From Prorocentrum cordatum (taxonomy: Eukaryota > Sar > Dinophyceae > Prorocentrales > Prorocentraceae), in NCBI GenBank assembly GCA_963575745.1, contig CAUYUJ010016061.1, positions 189,858 through 253,857 of the forward strand: a DNA stretch of 64,000 bases. Direction: 5' to 3'. Below are positions 10,385 through 21,549 of the stretch, piece by piece. The position numbers and the translations under genes are program-made. Below the pieces are notes generated by a model, which saw nothing but the letters and a program-made list of their open reading frames with translations, ran no database searches and was not told where the DNA came from. How positions within the stretch are numbered: position 1 is the first letter of the stretch; each line of letters opens with the position of its first letter.

Positions 10385-10895
10385 GGCCGGTATCGGTTCC
10401 CCTGAGGTTCCCTTGTAAGGCTTTTTCGCGAATCCCTTGCACAAAAAATGACGAAGTGCACACGCGCGCGTCGTCGCGCGCGCATGCCGGAATCCTTCAA
10501 AAACCTGCGGTGTCGGAAGGATTTCGCAATCGAGTTTCCAAAACACATACGAAAAAACATAGGGTTTCGCAACACTGATTTGCTAAAAAAGCTTACGCGC
10601 GAGCTCTTGCGAAATCTGAAACCATCGGTTTTTTTAAGATTTTCACAAAATGCTACCAAACGGGCTTCGCGCGCGAGCATGTCGAAATCTGTCGAACGCC
10701 CTTGCGCGTGTGCCGTCGCGAGAATCCTCTGCAAAAATGGGACGAAGTGCAGACGCGCGCGTCGTCGCGCGCGTATGCCGAAATCTTTCAAAACTCGTTT
10801 GTTTCGGAAGGATTTCCAAATCGTGTGTCCGAAAAACCCACTCAAATACCAGGTTTCGCAACACGGATTTTCAGCAAAAGCGCGCGCGCGCGCTC
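10385..10895 (+). repeat. Tandem duplication, period about 291 bp
   Basis: ACGAAGTGCACACGCGCGCG at 10450 recurs as ACGAAGTGCAGACGCGCGCG at 10741. The following sequence (CGTCGTCGCGCGCG, ATCTTTCAAAA, TCGGAAGGATTTC, GGTTTCGCAACAC, GATTT) is shared between the two copies with moderate divergence. No coding signal. Confidence 0.65.
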
Positions 10896-11445
10896 TTGCG
10901 TCGTCGTCGTCGTCGCCGTCCTCCCTCCTCCCGCGTCGTCGTCGTCATCGTCGTCGCGCACGTCGTCCTCTGTCTCCCCCCCTTTCGTCGTCGTCGTCCT
11001 CTTTGGCGTCGTGGTCGTTTACGTCGTCGTTGTCGCCGTGGTCGTCCTTCCTCCTCCTCCCTCGTCGTCGTCGTTGTCCGTCGTCGGCATCTCGTCGTCG
11101 TCCCTCCTATTTCGTCGCCGTCGTCGTCGTCGCTGTCGTCGTCGTCTTCCTTCCTCCCTCGTCGTCGTCGTCGTTGTCGGCGTCGCCGTCCTTCCTCCTT
11201 CTTCGTCGTTCGCGTCGTCGTCGTCCTCCCTCCTCCCTCGTCGTTGTCGTCGCTGTCGCCGTCGTCGTCCTCCCTCCTCCCTCGTCGTCGTCTTCGTCGG
11301 CGTCGTCGTCGTCGTCGGTGTCGTCGTCGTCGTCGTCGTTGTCGTCGTCGTCGAAGTCGTTGGAGACGTCGTCGGTGTTGTCGTAGTCGTTGTCGGCGGC
11401 GTCGTCGTCGTCGTTGTCGCTGTCTTCGTTGGCGTCGCTGTCGTT
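10895..11445 (+). repeat. (GTC)n-rich microsatellite
   Basis: About 550 bp of GTCGTCGTC with CCTCCCTCCTCC interruptions. Frames across it give Val/Ser/Arg-rich peptides on the plus strand and Thr/Asp-rich ones on the minus strand; these are repeat artefacts. Confidence 0.9.
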
Positions 11446-11564
11446 GCCAAGTGCCATTTGGTACCCACCGTCACGGTCTTAAGAGATTTTGCAAACCAAG
11501 TTGCGGGTGGGTCGGTGGGATGTTTGCGCCAGCAGTGGAGTGGACAACTCACTGTGAGCAGAAA

Positions 11565-11850
11565 TAACTGCACCACATAGAGATACCACATACATATCTC
11601 CACATGGACTGCGCACCATCGATTGCACCACGCAGATTGCAACACCTAGATTGCATCATTGAGGTTGCACAACATAGATTGCACACAATAGATAGCACAG
11701 CACATATTGCACACCATATGTTTGCACCGCGTTGGTTGCTCAGCATGTATTGCATATACGACACCGAAAACATATATATATGTTGGCCCCTATAGGTTGC
11801 TCCACGGACCACATACACTACACAACGTAGATTGCATACTATGGTTGATA
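11565..11850 (+). repeat. TGCACCACATAG short tandem array, copy 2
   Basis: Same unit family as 9830-10265: GATTGCACCACGCAGATTGC, CACAACATAGATTGCACAC and similar. AT-richer than its surroundings. Confidence 0.75.
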
Positions 11851-12100
11851 TCTCGATCTTGACAAAGAGTACGCATACAAGTAGTTCGCCGAATCCGAAA
11901 ATAAACGGCTCCGGCACTGAAGCTGGAGCCGGAACCGAGACGAACCCGGCGGCGGGCTGCACAAACAACGGCGCCGGCACCGGGAAGCACACGCACGGCA
12001 GTGCGACAACGGACCACCAGCGGCCCTGCCGTGGGCAAGAGCCACGACCTATAGGGGGGGTCCTGCCTGTCGGCGGGGGTGGGCTGTGCTGTCCTCACCG

Positions 12101-12370
12101 ATGGGCTTCCAGAACCTGGCCGAGGGCGTCGACAGGCCGACCCGCGGCGCGGGGGCCTCCGGCGCGGAGGCCCTCGCCGCGCGCGCCGCCTCGCCGCACG
12201 CGAGGCGCAGGCCGCGGCAGCCCGCCGCGGAGCCGCCGGCGGGGGCCCTGCGCGTGCCGGCGGGGCTGCCGAGCGTCGACGCGCTGAAGCACGACCAGTT
12301 CGTGGCCGCGACGGTGCAGTCGCAGCAGGACCTCCGGAAGTGGGCCGCCCCGGGGTCCCGGGGGGACTGA
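12101..12370 (+). CDS. Exon-like open frame, unknown protein
   Basis: ATG at 12101 begins MGFQNLAEGVDRPTRG, an Ala/Arg-rich middle, and a more natural C-terminal stretch VDALKHDQFVAATVQSQQDL followed by RKWAAPGSRGD and a stop. No family recognised. Third codon positions are almost all G or C, as in the isomerase gene. The opposite strand is also open, so the call is weak. Confidence 0.22.
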   Translation: MGFQNLAEGVDRPTRGAGASGAEALAARAASPHARRRPRQPAAEPPAGALRVPAGLPSVDALKHDQFVAATVQSQQDLRKWAAPGSRGD

Positions 12371-12433
12371 CGCGCGGCCCGAATCCCTGCGCGTTCCAGG
12401 GCCAGTGCCACGGAGGCCCGTTGCCTCACAGAA

Positions 12434-12492
12434 CGCCTCCTCCTCCTCCTCCTCCTCCTCCTCCTCCTCCTCGTCCTCGTCCTCCTCGTCCT
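12434..12492 (+). repeat. (CTC)n microsatellite
   Basis: About 59 bp of CTCCTC with CGTCCTCGTC at its end. Confidence 0.9.
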
Positions 12493-12594
12493 TCAAGTCA
12501 GTATTTTGCTGCTTGGTATCCTGCGTCCGCTCCTACTGATTCTCATCCCCATCCTCCTGCTGTTTCTTTCCCTCCGCCTACTCTGTTATCGAAG

Positions 12595-12680
12595 ACTCCC
12601 GCGGCGAATCACCGCCTCCCCGTGCCTTTTGGAAACGCCCATGCGGCCAAACGTTGGGGTCAAGTCTGGAATATGTGCCC
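12595..12680 (+). repeat. 215-bp dispersed repeat, partial diverged copy
   Basis: GGCGAATCACCGCC, TGCCTTTTGGAAACGCCCAT and GGCCAAACGTTGGGGTCAAG correspond to the first 85 bp of the repeat at 6142 and 15954. The remainder is missing. Confidence 0.6.
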
Positions 12681-12789
12681 CCCAGCCGCCTTCGAACCCC
12701 TTGGCGGAACAGTCCGGAGAGGACGAGAAAGGAGGAGCAGAAGGATGTGAAGGAGGACGAGGAGAAGGAGGAGGACGAAGGAATGGCCT

Positions 12790-13330
12790 CTTGATGCTCT
12801 CTTGTGGCCTGCGGGCATCCTGGGGCATCTTGGGCGCTTCTTGCGGGCCTCGGGGGGCCTCGAGGGGACCTCTTGGCCTTCGGAGGCCGTCTTGGGGCCC
12901 TCTTGGCAATCGTGGGTCCCTATCTGAGCGCTTTGGGCCATCTTGGGGACCATGGGCTGGCTTGGGGACATCTTGGGCCGTTTTAGGGGCCCTCTGTGGC
13001 CGTCTTGCGGGCCTCTTGAGGGCCTGTTGGGCCGTCTTGGGGTGATCTTGGGGGCTTGTTGCGCCGTCTTGAAGCGTCGGAGGCCCGAAAAGGTGAGAAC
13101 GCTAACATCATCGACAAAAACCTATAGACATAAATGATTTTAACCTCCTGGAGGTCCACTTGGAGCCAACGTGGGGCCTCTTCGGGTCCGCTTGTGTCGT
13201 CTGGAAGGCGGTTTGTCTTGGGGCCGTCTTGGCCGTTTCAGTGGCGTCTTGGGACGGTCTTGGGCTCTCTTGGCGCCATTTGTTCCGTCTTGGAGGCCAT
13301 GTTGGAGCCATTTTTTGGAGGGAGGCCGGC
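12790..13330 (+). repeat. GGCC-CTTGG array
   Basis: Short units GGGCCGTCTTGG, GGCCTCTTG and GGGACATCTTGGGCC. A spacer GTCGGAGGCCCGAAAAGGTG lies at about 13075, close to the one at 16635. Confidence 0.75.
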
Positions 13331-13418
13331 GGAGTACACCTTTCCCGCGCGGGCGGCGAGATTTGCCGAGAGAGCCCATTGGGAGCGGTCAAATAGCATG
13401 GCGAAGGACCCGCATATA

Positions 13419-13419
13419 C

Positions 13420-13496
<77 letters not shown>

Positions 13497-13512
13497 TATA
13501 GATAGATAGATA
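13419..13512 (+). repeat. (GATA)n microsatellite
   Basis: About 90 bp of GATAGATAGATA with two short interruptions (TATAGA). Confidence 0.95.
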
Positions 13513-13554
13513 TGCAGATTTGAGCACCGCGGCTGTCAGCATCGTCTTCTGCAG

Positions 13555-13935
13555 AGCATGGGGCCACGGAGCGCGTGAGGGGTGCGCCGAGAATGGTGGC
13601 ACGAAGGCATGCGGGCCTTGCCAGTGGGGCCTTAGGTGGATTTTCCTCTGGGGCCACGGAGCCTGTGAGAGTGGCGCCAGGATGGTGTAGCGAAGGCATG
13701 TGGCACTGGGGCCTCAGGTGGAGCTCCCTTTGGGGACACGAAACGTGCGAGAGGTGCCCCGACATGATCTGGAGAAGATACGCGGACCCCGGCTTTGGGA
13801 TCTTGGGTGGAGCTCCCTCAGGGGCCACGAAACGTGTGGAGGCTGCGCCGAAATGGTATCGAGAAGGCCTGCGGGCGCAACCGCTGGGGCCTTAGTTTGA
13901 ACTCCCAATGGGGTCACGAAACGTGTGAGGGGTGC
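13555..13935 (-). repeat. 90-bp satellite, array 1
   Basis: About four units, period near 90 bp, each with GGGGCCACGAAACGTGTGAG, TGCGCCGA-ATGGT, GCCTTGGGTGGAGCTCCCT. This is the reverse complement of the large array at 59975-60890 and matches the array at 50650-51020 in orientation. Confidence 0.75.
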
Positions 13936-13969
13936 CCAGGAATGGGATGTTGCTGCTGCCGTTGATGTT

Positions 13970-14455
13970 ACGATGATGATGACGATGACGATGTTGTGAC
14001 GACGGCGACGGACAATACTGCTGCGGGTGAGGATGAGGATGAGGATGAGGATGATGACGATTATGTTGATGCTGATGCTGGTGATTCTGTTGATGGTAAT
14101 GATGAGGATGAGGATGAGGATGAGTTTGATGCTTATGATGATGCTGGTTATGATGATGATGGTCGTGGTGGTGGTGGTGACGCCGATGGTGGTCGTGGTG
14201 GTGGTGGTGACGCCGATGGTGTTGGTGATGAGGATGATGATCATGATACTGAGGATGATGATGATTACGATGATGCTGGTGCTCATGCTGATGATGTTGC
14301 TGCTGATGGTAATGATGAGGATGAGGATGAGGATGACGACGATGAGGATGGGTATGTTGATGATGCTGATGATGATGACGATGACGATTACGATTGCGAT
14401 GATGGGGATGATGCTGCTGATGATGATGATGGTGATGAGGATGCTGATGATGATT
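13970..14455 (+). repeat. (GATGAT/GATGAG)n array
   Basis: About 480 bp of GAT-rich triplets with GATGCTGATGAT and GGTGGTGGTGACGCC inserts, the latter duplicated in tandem near 14170 and 14203. A 211-codon Asp/Glu-rich plus-strand frame crosses it; I treat it as repeat-derived. Confidence 0.9.
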
Positions 14456-14579
14456 ATTCCCTACCTACGCTCTGCCTAGAAGGGTTCTTACTCTCTGGGC
14501 TTAAAGGGCCGGGCAGTGGAAAGCGCCCTGGGCGGTTCCCCCAGTATCCGCCCCGCGGTTCCCCCAGTTACGTCCCCTT

Positions 14580-14885
14580 AGCTCAGCGTTGCTTATCTCA
14601 TATTAGCTTAGCTTATTTCATCTTAGCTTAGCTTAGCTCCATCTTAGCTCAGGTTTATCTTAGCTTAGCTTACCGTCATCTTAGCTTCGCCGAGCTTTAG
14701 CATAGCAGAGCACAGCATAGCATAGCGTAGCATAGCATAGCGCAGCATAGCATATCATAGCACAGCATAGCATAGCATAGCCTAGCCCAGCATAGCATTA
14801 GCATAGCATAGCATAGCCAGCATAGCACAGCGCGCAGCATAGCATAGCATAGCACAGCATAGCACACAGCATAGCATAGCGCTAC
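14580..14885 (+). repeat. (TTAGC)n then (CATAG)n pentamer array
   Basis: TTAGCTTAGC units grade into CATAGCATAGCACAGCATAG units, with a clean switch of pentamer type near 14700. Confidence 0.9.
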
Positions 14886-15345
<460 letters not shown>

Positions 15346-15441
15346 ACTACGACGATGAGGAGAGGGAGGAGGACGGCGTTTACCGCTCCTACTAAAGTTG
15401 CTTTCCTAGAGGCTCCAACTCCTAGGTAGGGTCGCACTGGG

Positions 15442-15745
15442 ATAATGATGTTGCTTATGATGATGATTATAACGACGCTGGTGATGCTGCTGCTGATGGT
15501 GAATATGATGATGTTTGGTTACAATGTGGTAATGATGATGCTGATGATGATGGTGATGTCGATGCTGAGAGTGATTGTGATGATGCTGTTGTTGATGATG
15601 CTGATGATTATGATGATGATGATGCTGATGCTGATGATGATGACGTTGGTGATGCTACACATGACGGTGATGATGATGTTGATGATGACGGTGATGATGA
15701 TGACGACGATGTTGTTGACGATGATGGTGTTGGTGATGGCGATGG
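15442..15745 (+). repeat. (GATGAT)n array, second
   Basis: GATGATGATGCTGATGATGA type sequence like 13970-14455. The two arrays flank the pentamer/ACT block. Confidence 0.85.
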
Positions 15746-15869
15746 CGCGCGTGAGGGGGTTATGGCGCTGGTGGTGATGACCACGAGTACAGGCGGAGGA
15801 CAGAAGGGCAGGGCTGGCGCGATCGGTCGAGACCCCACTGGTAGCCTGAAACAAAACGAAAAACCCAAC

Positions 15870-15945
15870 ATCCTCCTCCTCCTCCTCCTCCTCCTCCTCC
15901 TCCTCCTCCGCCTCCTCCTCCTCCTCCTCCTCCTCCCTCTCAGGG
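15870..15945 (+). repeat. (CTC)n microsatellite
   Basis: About 70 bp of CTCCTC just before copy 2 of the 215-bp repeat. Confidence 0.9.
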
Positions 15946-15953
15946 GGCGGCGG

Positions 15954-16167
15954 ATCGAAGACGCCTACGGCGAATCACCGCCGCCCCCTGCCTTTTTGGA
16001 AGCGCCTATATGGCCGAACGTGGAGGCCAGACCTGCCAAGCTATCGGACCACGTGTTCCCCGCATCGGTTTGGGAAGCCTTCGGGGAGCACGTGGGCATC
16101 TTGAAGGTCATCTTGGCCGTCGGGAGGCCATTTTGACTCTTTCGGGCCTTCTTGGAGGACGTCTTGG
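15954..16167 (+). repeat. 215-bp dispersed repeat, copy 2
   Basis: See copy 1 at 6142. As there, the copy leads into a GGCC-CTTGG array, so repeat plus array may form one larger mobile or duplicated unit. Confidence 0.8.
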
Positions 16168-16261
16168 TGCACCCCTGTGACAGGCACAGGGGGCGGCGGA
16201 TACTGGTGACCTTCGGCCCATCCCGCCACCGCGCCTGTGTTGCAGGTCAGAGTCCTCCACG

Positions 16262-16800
16262 ATGCCTGCTGAGATCTCTTGGGGGGCCTCCCGGAAGCAT
16301 CTTGGAGGCAGTTCCGGAGTGTCTAGGAGCTTCTCGGGGGCCTCTTGGGGGGCTCGTGGTGTCGCTGTTGGGCCTCTTGGGATCCTCTTGGGGGTTATTG
16401 AGGGCCTCTTGCGGGCCTGCTGGCAATCCCGGGGGTCATCTTCACGCGAAGGGGTCGCAATGTTGGTTCGTGCTCCGCTCCTCGGGGCCTTCTTTGGCCG
16501 CCTCGTGGGCCTCTTGGGCCGTCTTGGGGATCTCTGGGGCCGTCTTGGGGTCCTCTGGGGCCATCTGGGGCCCTCTTGGGGGCCTCTTGGCCCGTCTTGG
16601 GGCGATATTAGTATTCTCTTGGGCCGCCTTGGCGCGTCGGAAGCCCGAAAAGGCGAGAACGCAAGTCACTCAAAAACCGGTGGCCGTCTTCAGCCCATCT
16701 TGGAGCGATCTTTGGGCGAATCGGGCCCCTTCTCTTCTTACACCGTCTCGGGGGCCTCTTGGGGCCCTGTTGGCCCACTTTGGGGCCCTCTTGTAGCCAG
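16262..16800 (+). repeat. GGCC-CTTGG array
   Basis: Units GGGGGCCTCTTGGG, GGCCGTCTTGGGG and GGCCATCTGGGG, with a spacer GTCGGAAGCCCGAAAAGGCG at 16637. This array follows the 215-bp repeat, as at 6.3 kb. Confidence 0.8.
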
Positions 16801-17288
16801 AAATCTTACGCGAGAACACGCGGAAAGCCCCAGGAGCGTCCAGGAGCGCCTTGGATTCGGCATGGCGGGCTTTCGAAGGGTATCAAATTCTCAATAAGGG
16901 AATCTGGTCGGACCTGAGGAGCTCTACTTCGTGCCTCGGGGCACAGTGGCGGTCCAGTCGGGCTCGTCCAAAGCGCCCTCGCTCGCGCTCCGTAGTCATT
17001 GTGGCCCGACGGCGGCCAGCTCCAGGGAGGCAGCCCTCCCGTGGTGCTGGGACCACTGCACTCGGCTCGGTGCAGACGTCCCCGTCGAGGGCAGATGGAC
17101 AAGACGTGACCCCCCCTTCGCTGCCGGTGCGTTACAGTCAGCCCGCATAGTAAGGATGGACAAACTTTCCAATGGTACCCTGGCATCGTTGCCTCCCCGG
17201 TCCATCCTTCGCCACTCTCGATGGCCCCGCCCCGCTCGAAAAGACTCGAAATTGACGTCCAAGGCCCTTGCATCCTTCTCTTGGGCGC
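16801..17288. other. No recognisable gene
   Basis: Non-repetitive, mixed-composition DNA. Frames on both strands are open for 70-150 codons without domain signal. Confidence 0.45.
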
Positions 17289-17510
17289 CCGAGTTATCCG
17301 GGGTAACTCGGGTCCGGGCTAACTCGGGCTTGGATTCCCGAAAAACCAACCCGAGTTAGCCCTGACCCGAGTTACCCCTGATGATTCGAGGCTCTGGACG
17401 CCCGAATTTTCCGGGCTAACTCGGGTCCGGGGTAAGTCGGGTTCGGAATCCCGAAGAACGAACCCGAGTTATCCTTGACCCGAGTTACCCCTGATGATTC
17501 GGGGCTCTGA
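17289..17510. repeat. Tandem pair of palindromic 111-bp units
   Basis: Two copies (17289-17398 and 17400-17510). Each has GGGTAACTCGGGTC, GGGCTAACTCGGG on the left and CCCGAGTTAGCCC, GACCCGAGTTACCCC on the right, so each unit folds into a hairpin of about 30 bp. Both copies end CTGATGATTCG-GGCTCTG. Confidence 0.8.
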
Positions 17511-17679
17511 TTATCGCGCATCCTTCTGCTACGGGCCGGCTGTTTGAACCTCGTTTCTTGGTCTGGCCGGCCTGGCGGCACGCTCGCACTCCAGGCGCCA
17601 GCCGTGGCCGAGTTCGGCCGCGCCGCGTCGAGAGCCGCTCGGAGGACGGTGGTGTTTGGGCTGAGGGGAGAGAAGGAGG

Positions 17680-17846
17680 AGGAGGGGGAGGAGGGGGAGG
17701 AGGAGGAGGAGGAGGAGGAGGAGGGGGAGGGGGGAGGAGGGGGGGAGGGAGGAGGAGAGGAGGAGGAGGAGGAGGAGGGGGAGGGGAGGAGGAGAGGAGG
17801 AGGAGGAGGAGGAGGAGGAGGAGGAGGAGGAGGAGGAGGAGGAGGC
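17680..17846 (+). repeat. (GGA)n purine tract
   Basis: About 165 bp of GGAGGA with G-rich interruptions. Long Gly or Glu frames are artefacts. Confidence 0.95.
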
Positions 17847-19054
17847 GTGTGTGTACGTTGCCTCTGGAGGCCTCGGGGACTTCCAGGGGCCACCAGCGGC
17901 AGACGCCGTGGGGACCCCAGGAGACCCTGGAGACTTCCGTCTGGGGCAGGTGGACTGTGCAGCAACACCGGCCCTGGCCAGTGCGGTCCCGCCCCTCTTC
18001 CTCCTCCTCCTCCTCCTCCGCGACCCCCTGGAACGGGTTCTGGCTGCTCGGGAACGTCCCCAGCCATCCCGAATAGCGCCGCACTGGGCAAGCCGGTGGA
18101 GGGGATGGGTTTGCGACGTGTTGGAGGGTGGGAGGAGGAGGAGGAGGACGAGAAATGGAAGTGGGTGCAAAAGAGGGGGGTCGGCTCACCGGTCCCCTTT
18201 CTCCCCTCTCCTCACTCCTCCCCATCGACGGCGTTCCCCTCCACCTCCGTTCCCTGCACCTCCTGCTCTGCCCCTCCCTCCTCCCTCCATCCCCTCTTTG
18301 TTCCTCCCGCCTCCCTCCCCTCCTTCCTCCGCCTCCTTTCTCCAGCCTCCTTCCCCTCCTCCTGCCTCCCGCCTCGTGCCCCTTCCACTCACCACCCTCC
18401 TGATGCTGCTCCTCCTTTCTCAGACCAGCCTCGGAAGCAAGGCTCGAAGCGGGAGCGTCAGTCCTGCTGCTGCTCCTCCCACTCAACATCCCCATCTCCC
18501 TCCTGATCCTCCTGATGTTTCTGCTTCTTCTGCTCATCTCCCGTCTCCCCCTCCTGCTCCCCCGCATCCCCCGAGTGCGCGGGTCCGTAATTAGTCCTGG
18601 GGCTCAGGTTCGGGCCATCAGGGCAAGCCCTTACATACGAATGTCAGACACATTGTTCGCTCTTGTCTCCAGCAAGTACATCTTAATGGGAGAAGAAAGC
18701 GGAGGAGAAGAGACACAGGATGATGATGATGATGAGGAGGAGGAGGACGAGAAAGATTAGGATAATCACGACGAGTAGGGGAAGGCTGAAGAGGACCAGG
18801 AAGACAAAGAGTAGGAGGACGAAAGGGAGGGCAATTAGGAGGGGAGGAAAAGGAACCGAGCAATCAGGTTTTACGAGGAAGAGGACGTATGCGGCAATAA
18901 GGTAAGGAGGAGGGGGGAGGGGGAGGATGAGGAGGGCACGCGGAGGAGATTTGACGTGCACCCATAACTTGCGCTCAAACCAAATCAATAGGATGGTGGC
19001 TGGTGGCAAAATATGTTGCAAACAGTGCTTCCACTGAGGGGCCCCTATTGCTCT
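17847..19054. other. No recognisable gene; pyrimidine- and purine-rich tracts
   Basis: 18190-18560 is CT-rich with many CCTCC runs. 18700-18960 is a purine-rich GAGGA/GAAGA stretch. Open frames are low-complexity. Confidence 0.5.
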
Positions 19055-19205
19055 TGTAAGGAGCTTGGCGGCTATATCGGTCTGGCGGCTATGTAACCGC
19101 CGTCGCCGCCCCGTCCCCGCCTCGTCGCCGCCCGTCCTCTGGGCTGGTGTGGCAGTCTGGCGTTTATGGTATCGCGGTCGCCGCCCCGTCGCCGCCTCGT
19201 CGCCG
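19055..19205 (+). repeat. GTCGCCGCC / GTGTGGCAGTCTGGCG repeat, second site
   Basis: Two units of the repeat described at 9541-9822, again immediately upstream of a TGCACCACATAG array. Confidence 0.75.
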
Positions 19206-19206
19206 C

Positions 19207-19475
19207 CCTAGGTTGCACAACATATATTGCACCACTTCGCCTGCACAACATAGATTGCACCGCATCGGTTGCACCGTCTATGCTGCACCACGTATTTTTC
19301 ACAACGGAGATAGCACCGCATAAGATGCGCCAAATGGATTGCACAATATAGATAGCACACGCAGGGAGATAGGTTGCAACACAAAGTGTTCCCTCCTTGG
19401 ACTTCACACAGCTCATAGATTGAGACGCATCGATTGCACCAAATGGACTGCACAACATAGATTGCACCACATCGC
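19207..19475 (+). repeat. TGCACCACATAG short tandem array, copy 3
   Basis: GGTTGCACAACATATATTGC, CACCACTTCGCCTGCACAAC and related units; same family as 9830 and 11565. Confidence 0.75.
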
Positions 19476-21380
19476 ACGCGCGCGCGTGTGCCGGTCAGCC
19501 AGCGTGGTGGAGCAGGGATCGGTGTGGAGCGTTGCGCAGTAGGACCAGGACCCCCCTCACATCCCCCCCATCTCCGGGTATCCAGCGACGCTCTGGCCTG
19601 GCCCTGGGCTGGTCGGGCGAGGTCATGGTGCTCTGTGAGCTGGCCGACCTGCTGACGCCGATCGACCCTCCGGACCATGCCCGCGGTGCTCCTCCTCGCC
19701 CCCCCCCGCCCCGCCCCCCCTATCCCAGAAGCAGAGAGAGGAAGAGGATCGATGACCGAGGTCTCTGGGTTATTTCTGCGCGGGCTTCATGAGGCCTTCA
19801 TGACCCTCGAGACAAAGGACCTCCAGAGACCTCTTGGGGAAAAGGAGGCTAGGGAAGAACTGGTGGAGAGGTCGTGCGCGGAGGGAGGGGTAGCCGGCCT
19901 CTTCTCCCCCTTCTGTTTCCTTTACAGTGATCCATTATGAAGATTACTTTCCTCTCTCCCCTGACTCCGTCCGGGAAGTGGCTGGGTCTCTCCGAGTATT
20001 GGTTCTTGCGCAGGATTTGACACAGGTCGGTTTCCCTATGTCCTGTTTTAACCATTCGATTGTTTCCAGCGTTTCAATGCGGATCTCCCGCTGCAGCGTG
20101 GGCCTCAGTTTCGGATTGGCGTTTTGCTCCCGTCGTTCAGGATGTCGCTCTCGCCCTAGCGTGGGCCATTGTTGGGATCCGATGCCTTTGTCATCGTTGT
20201 CGCCCCCCTCATTCCCCTCCGCCGAAGTTCCCTGGTCTTCCTTCTCCTCCCGCTTATTCCAGTCCAGTTCCTGCTGCTGCTGTACGTCATCGCCTCCTCC
20301 TTCCGCATCATCCTCTTTGCTTTTCCTGCTCATCCTCTGCTCATTCGCCACCTCCCTCCTGTGTGCGCAGATTCCCCTTCCCTTTGCGCAAAGCACGGTG
20401 GGGCCTTTTTGCCCGAGTTCCAGGTCGTCGTTGACACGCGTCAGCGGATGGAGAAAGCGCAGCGCAATGGGAAGGAACGGGAAGGAGAGATGGGACGTCA
20501 GGTGTGGCGCGAGCGCACCCCTCCGCACCCCTCCCCTGCCCCCACCCCATGCTCCCTCCCCGCCCCCGCCCTCGAGATCGCCCTTTGTTTTCCCGCCCTC
20601 CTCCCCCTTCGTCGGCAGCTGCTCCCTCCGTGTCCTCAGATGGAGGACCGCCGCGGCCGCTGCCGCGACCCTTCGCCGCTGTTCGACTCCGACGGCGCTC
20701 GATGGCCTCGCCATCTCGCAGCCCGCCCTCGCCCTGGCCCTGCGGGTGCGCCTCGCGCCCTGGCCCTAGCATCGCGCCCTGGCCCTGGCATCGCACCCTC
20801 GAAGGTCTCCGCATCGCGCCCCGGCTCTGCGGGCGCGCCAGTCGCGCGCCGCGCGGGGAAGCGCGGGAAGGCCCGCGTCCCGCAGGGCCGCGGGCGCGCG
20901 GGCCCTCCTCAGCCGGCCGGTGCCAGGCGCACACCGCGACCCCCGCACAGCGCGCAGGGAGGCCCTCCGTGGGCAGAGGTCGGCGGCGGGGGCCGACGGC
21001 GGCTGCAGGAGGAGCACGGGTGGCCACTCCAGAGGAGGGCGAGTTGCGAAAACAGTTGCTGGCCTTCGGGGGGGCTTTCAACCTTAGCTCTACCTTATTG
21101 CACCTTCAAAACCTACTCTCCGATTGGAAAGCATGAAATTATGTTTTGACATTCTTTTCGCCACGGTTGGACGCAGCTCGGAAAACCGGCGCGCCTGGAC
21201 TCCGGGAGGGGTCCGGCTCCGAAGGCGGCCTCCCAGCGGCGGCCGCGCACGTGAGCCTGGGCCTCGCAGCACGGCGGGCCCCAGCCAGCGGCTCCGGCTC
21301 TGGCCTTTCTCTGCGGCTCGCGCCCACGGCCGGTCGCAACAATGGCCCGCTCCTCCGCCGCGGGATGTTCGGGGGCAGCA
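19476..21380. other. No confirmed gene; one diverged dispersed repeat
   Basis: 20050-20165 carries, in reverse orientation, the dispersed repeat seen at 41330-41450, 49666, 50456 and 51905 (GACGGGAGCAAAACGCCAAT and CTGCAGCGGGA in reverse). The rest has long Pro/Arg/Ala-rich open frames in several registers without domain evidence. Confidence 0.45.
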
Positions 21381-21541
21381 TGAAGTCGGGCTTGTTCCTC
21401 TACAGGGGGGATATTCGAAAATAGTCAAAAATAGTCAGGGGGATTCTTTTTTGAGCATTTTTTTTTTACATTTTGGAGCATTTGTCTTGTACTCCTATTT
21501 TTAGTCGAAAATCCCCCTGTAGGGGGACAGGCCCGACCTGA
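21381..21541. mobile_element. MITE-like element, CTACAGGG family (family B), with 8-bp TSD
   Basis: A 161-bp element with inverted ends: left TGAAGTCGGGCTTGTTCC then CTCTACAGGGGGGA; right, read in reverse complement, TCAGGTCGGGCCTGTCCC then CCTACAGGGGGAT. It is AT-rich inside. GGGCAGCA occurs perfectly on both sides (21373-21380 and 21542-21549), a clear target-site duplication. Other members are at 23940, 38229 and 43733. Confidence 0.85.
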
Positions 21542-21549
21542 GGGCAGCA

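Noticed and set aside
10650-11645. Ser/Val/Arg and Thr-rich frames near 11 kb
   Set aside because: Derived from (GTC)n repeats; frames on both strands are equally open.
13996-14631. 211-codon Asp/Glu-rich frame
   Set aside because: Entirely within a GAT/GAG triplet repeat; no flanking coding signal.
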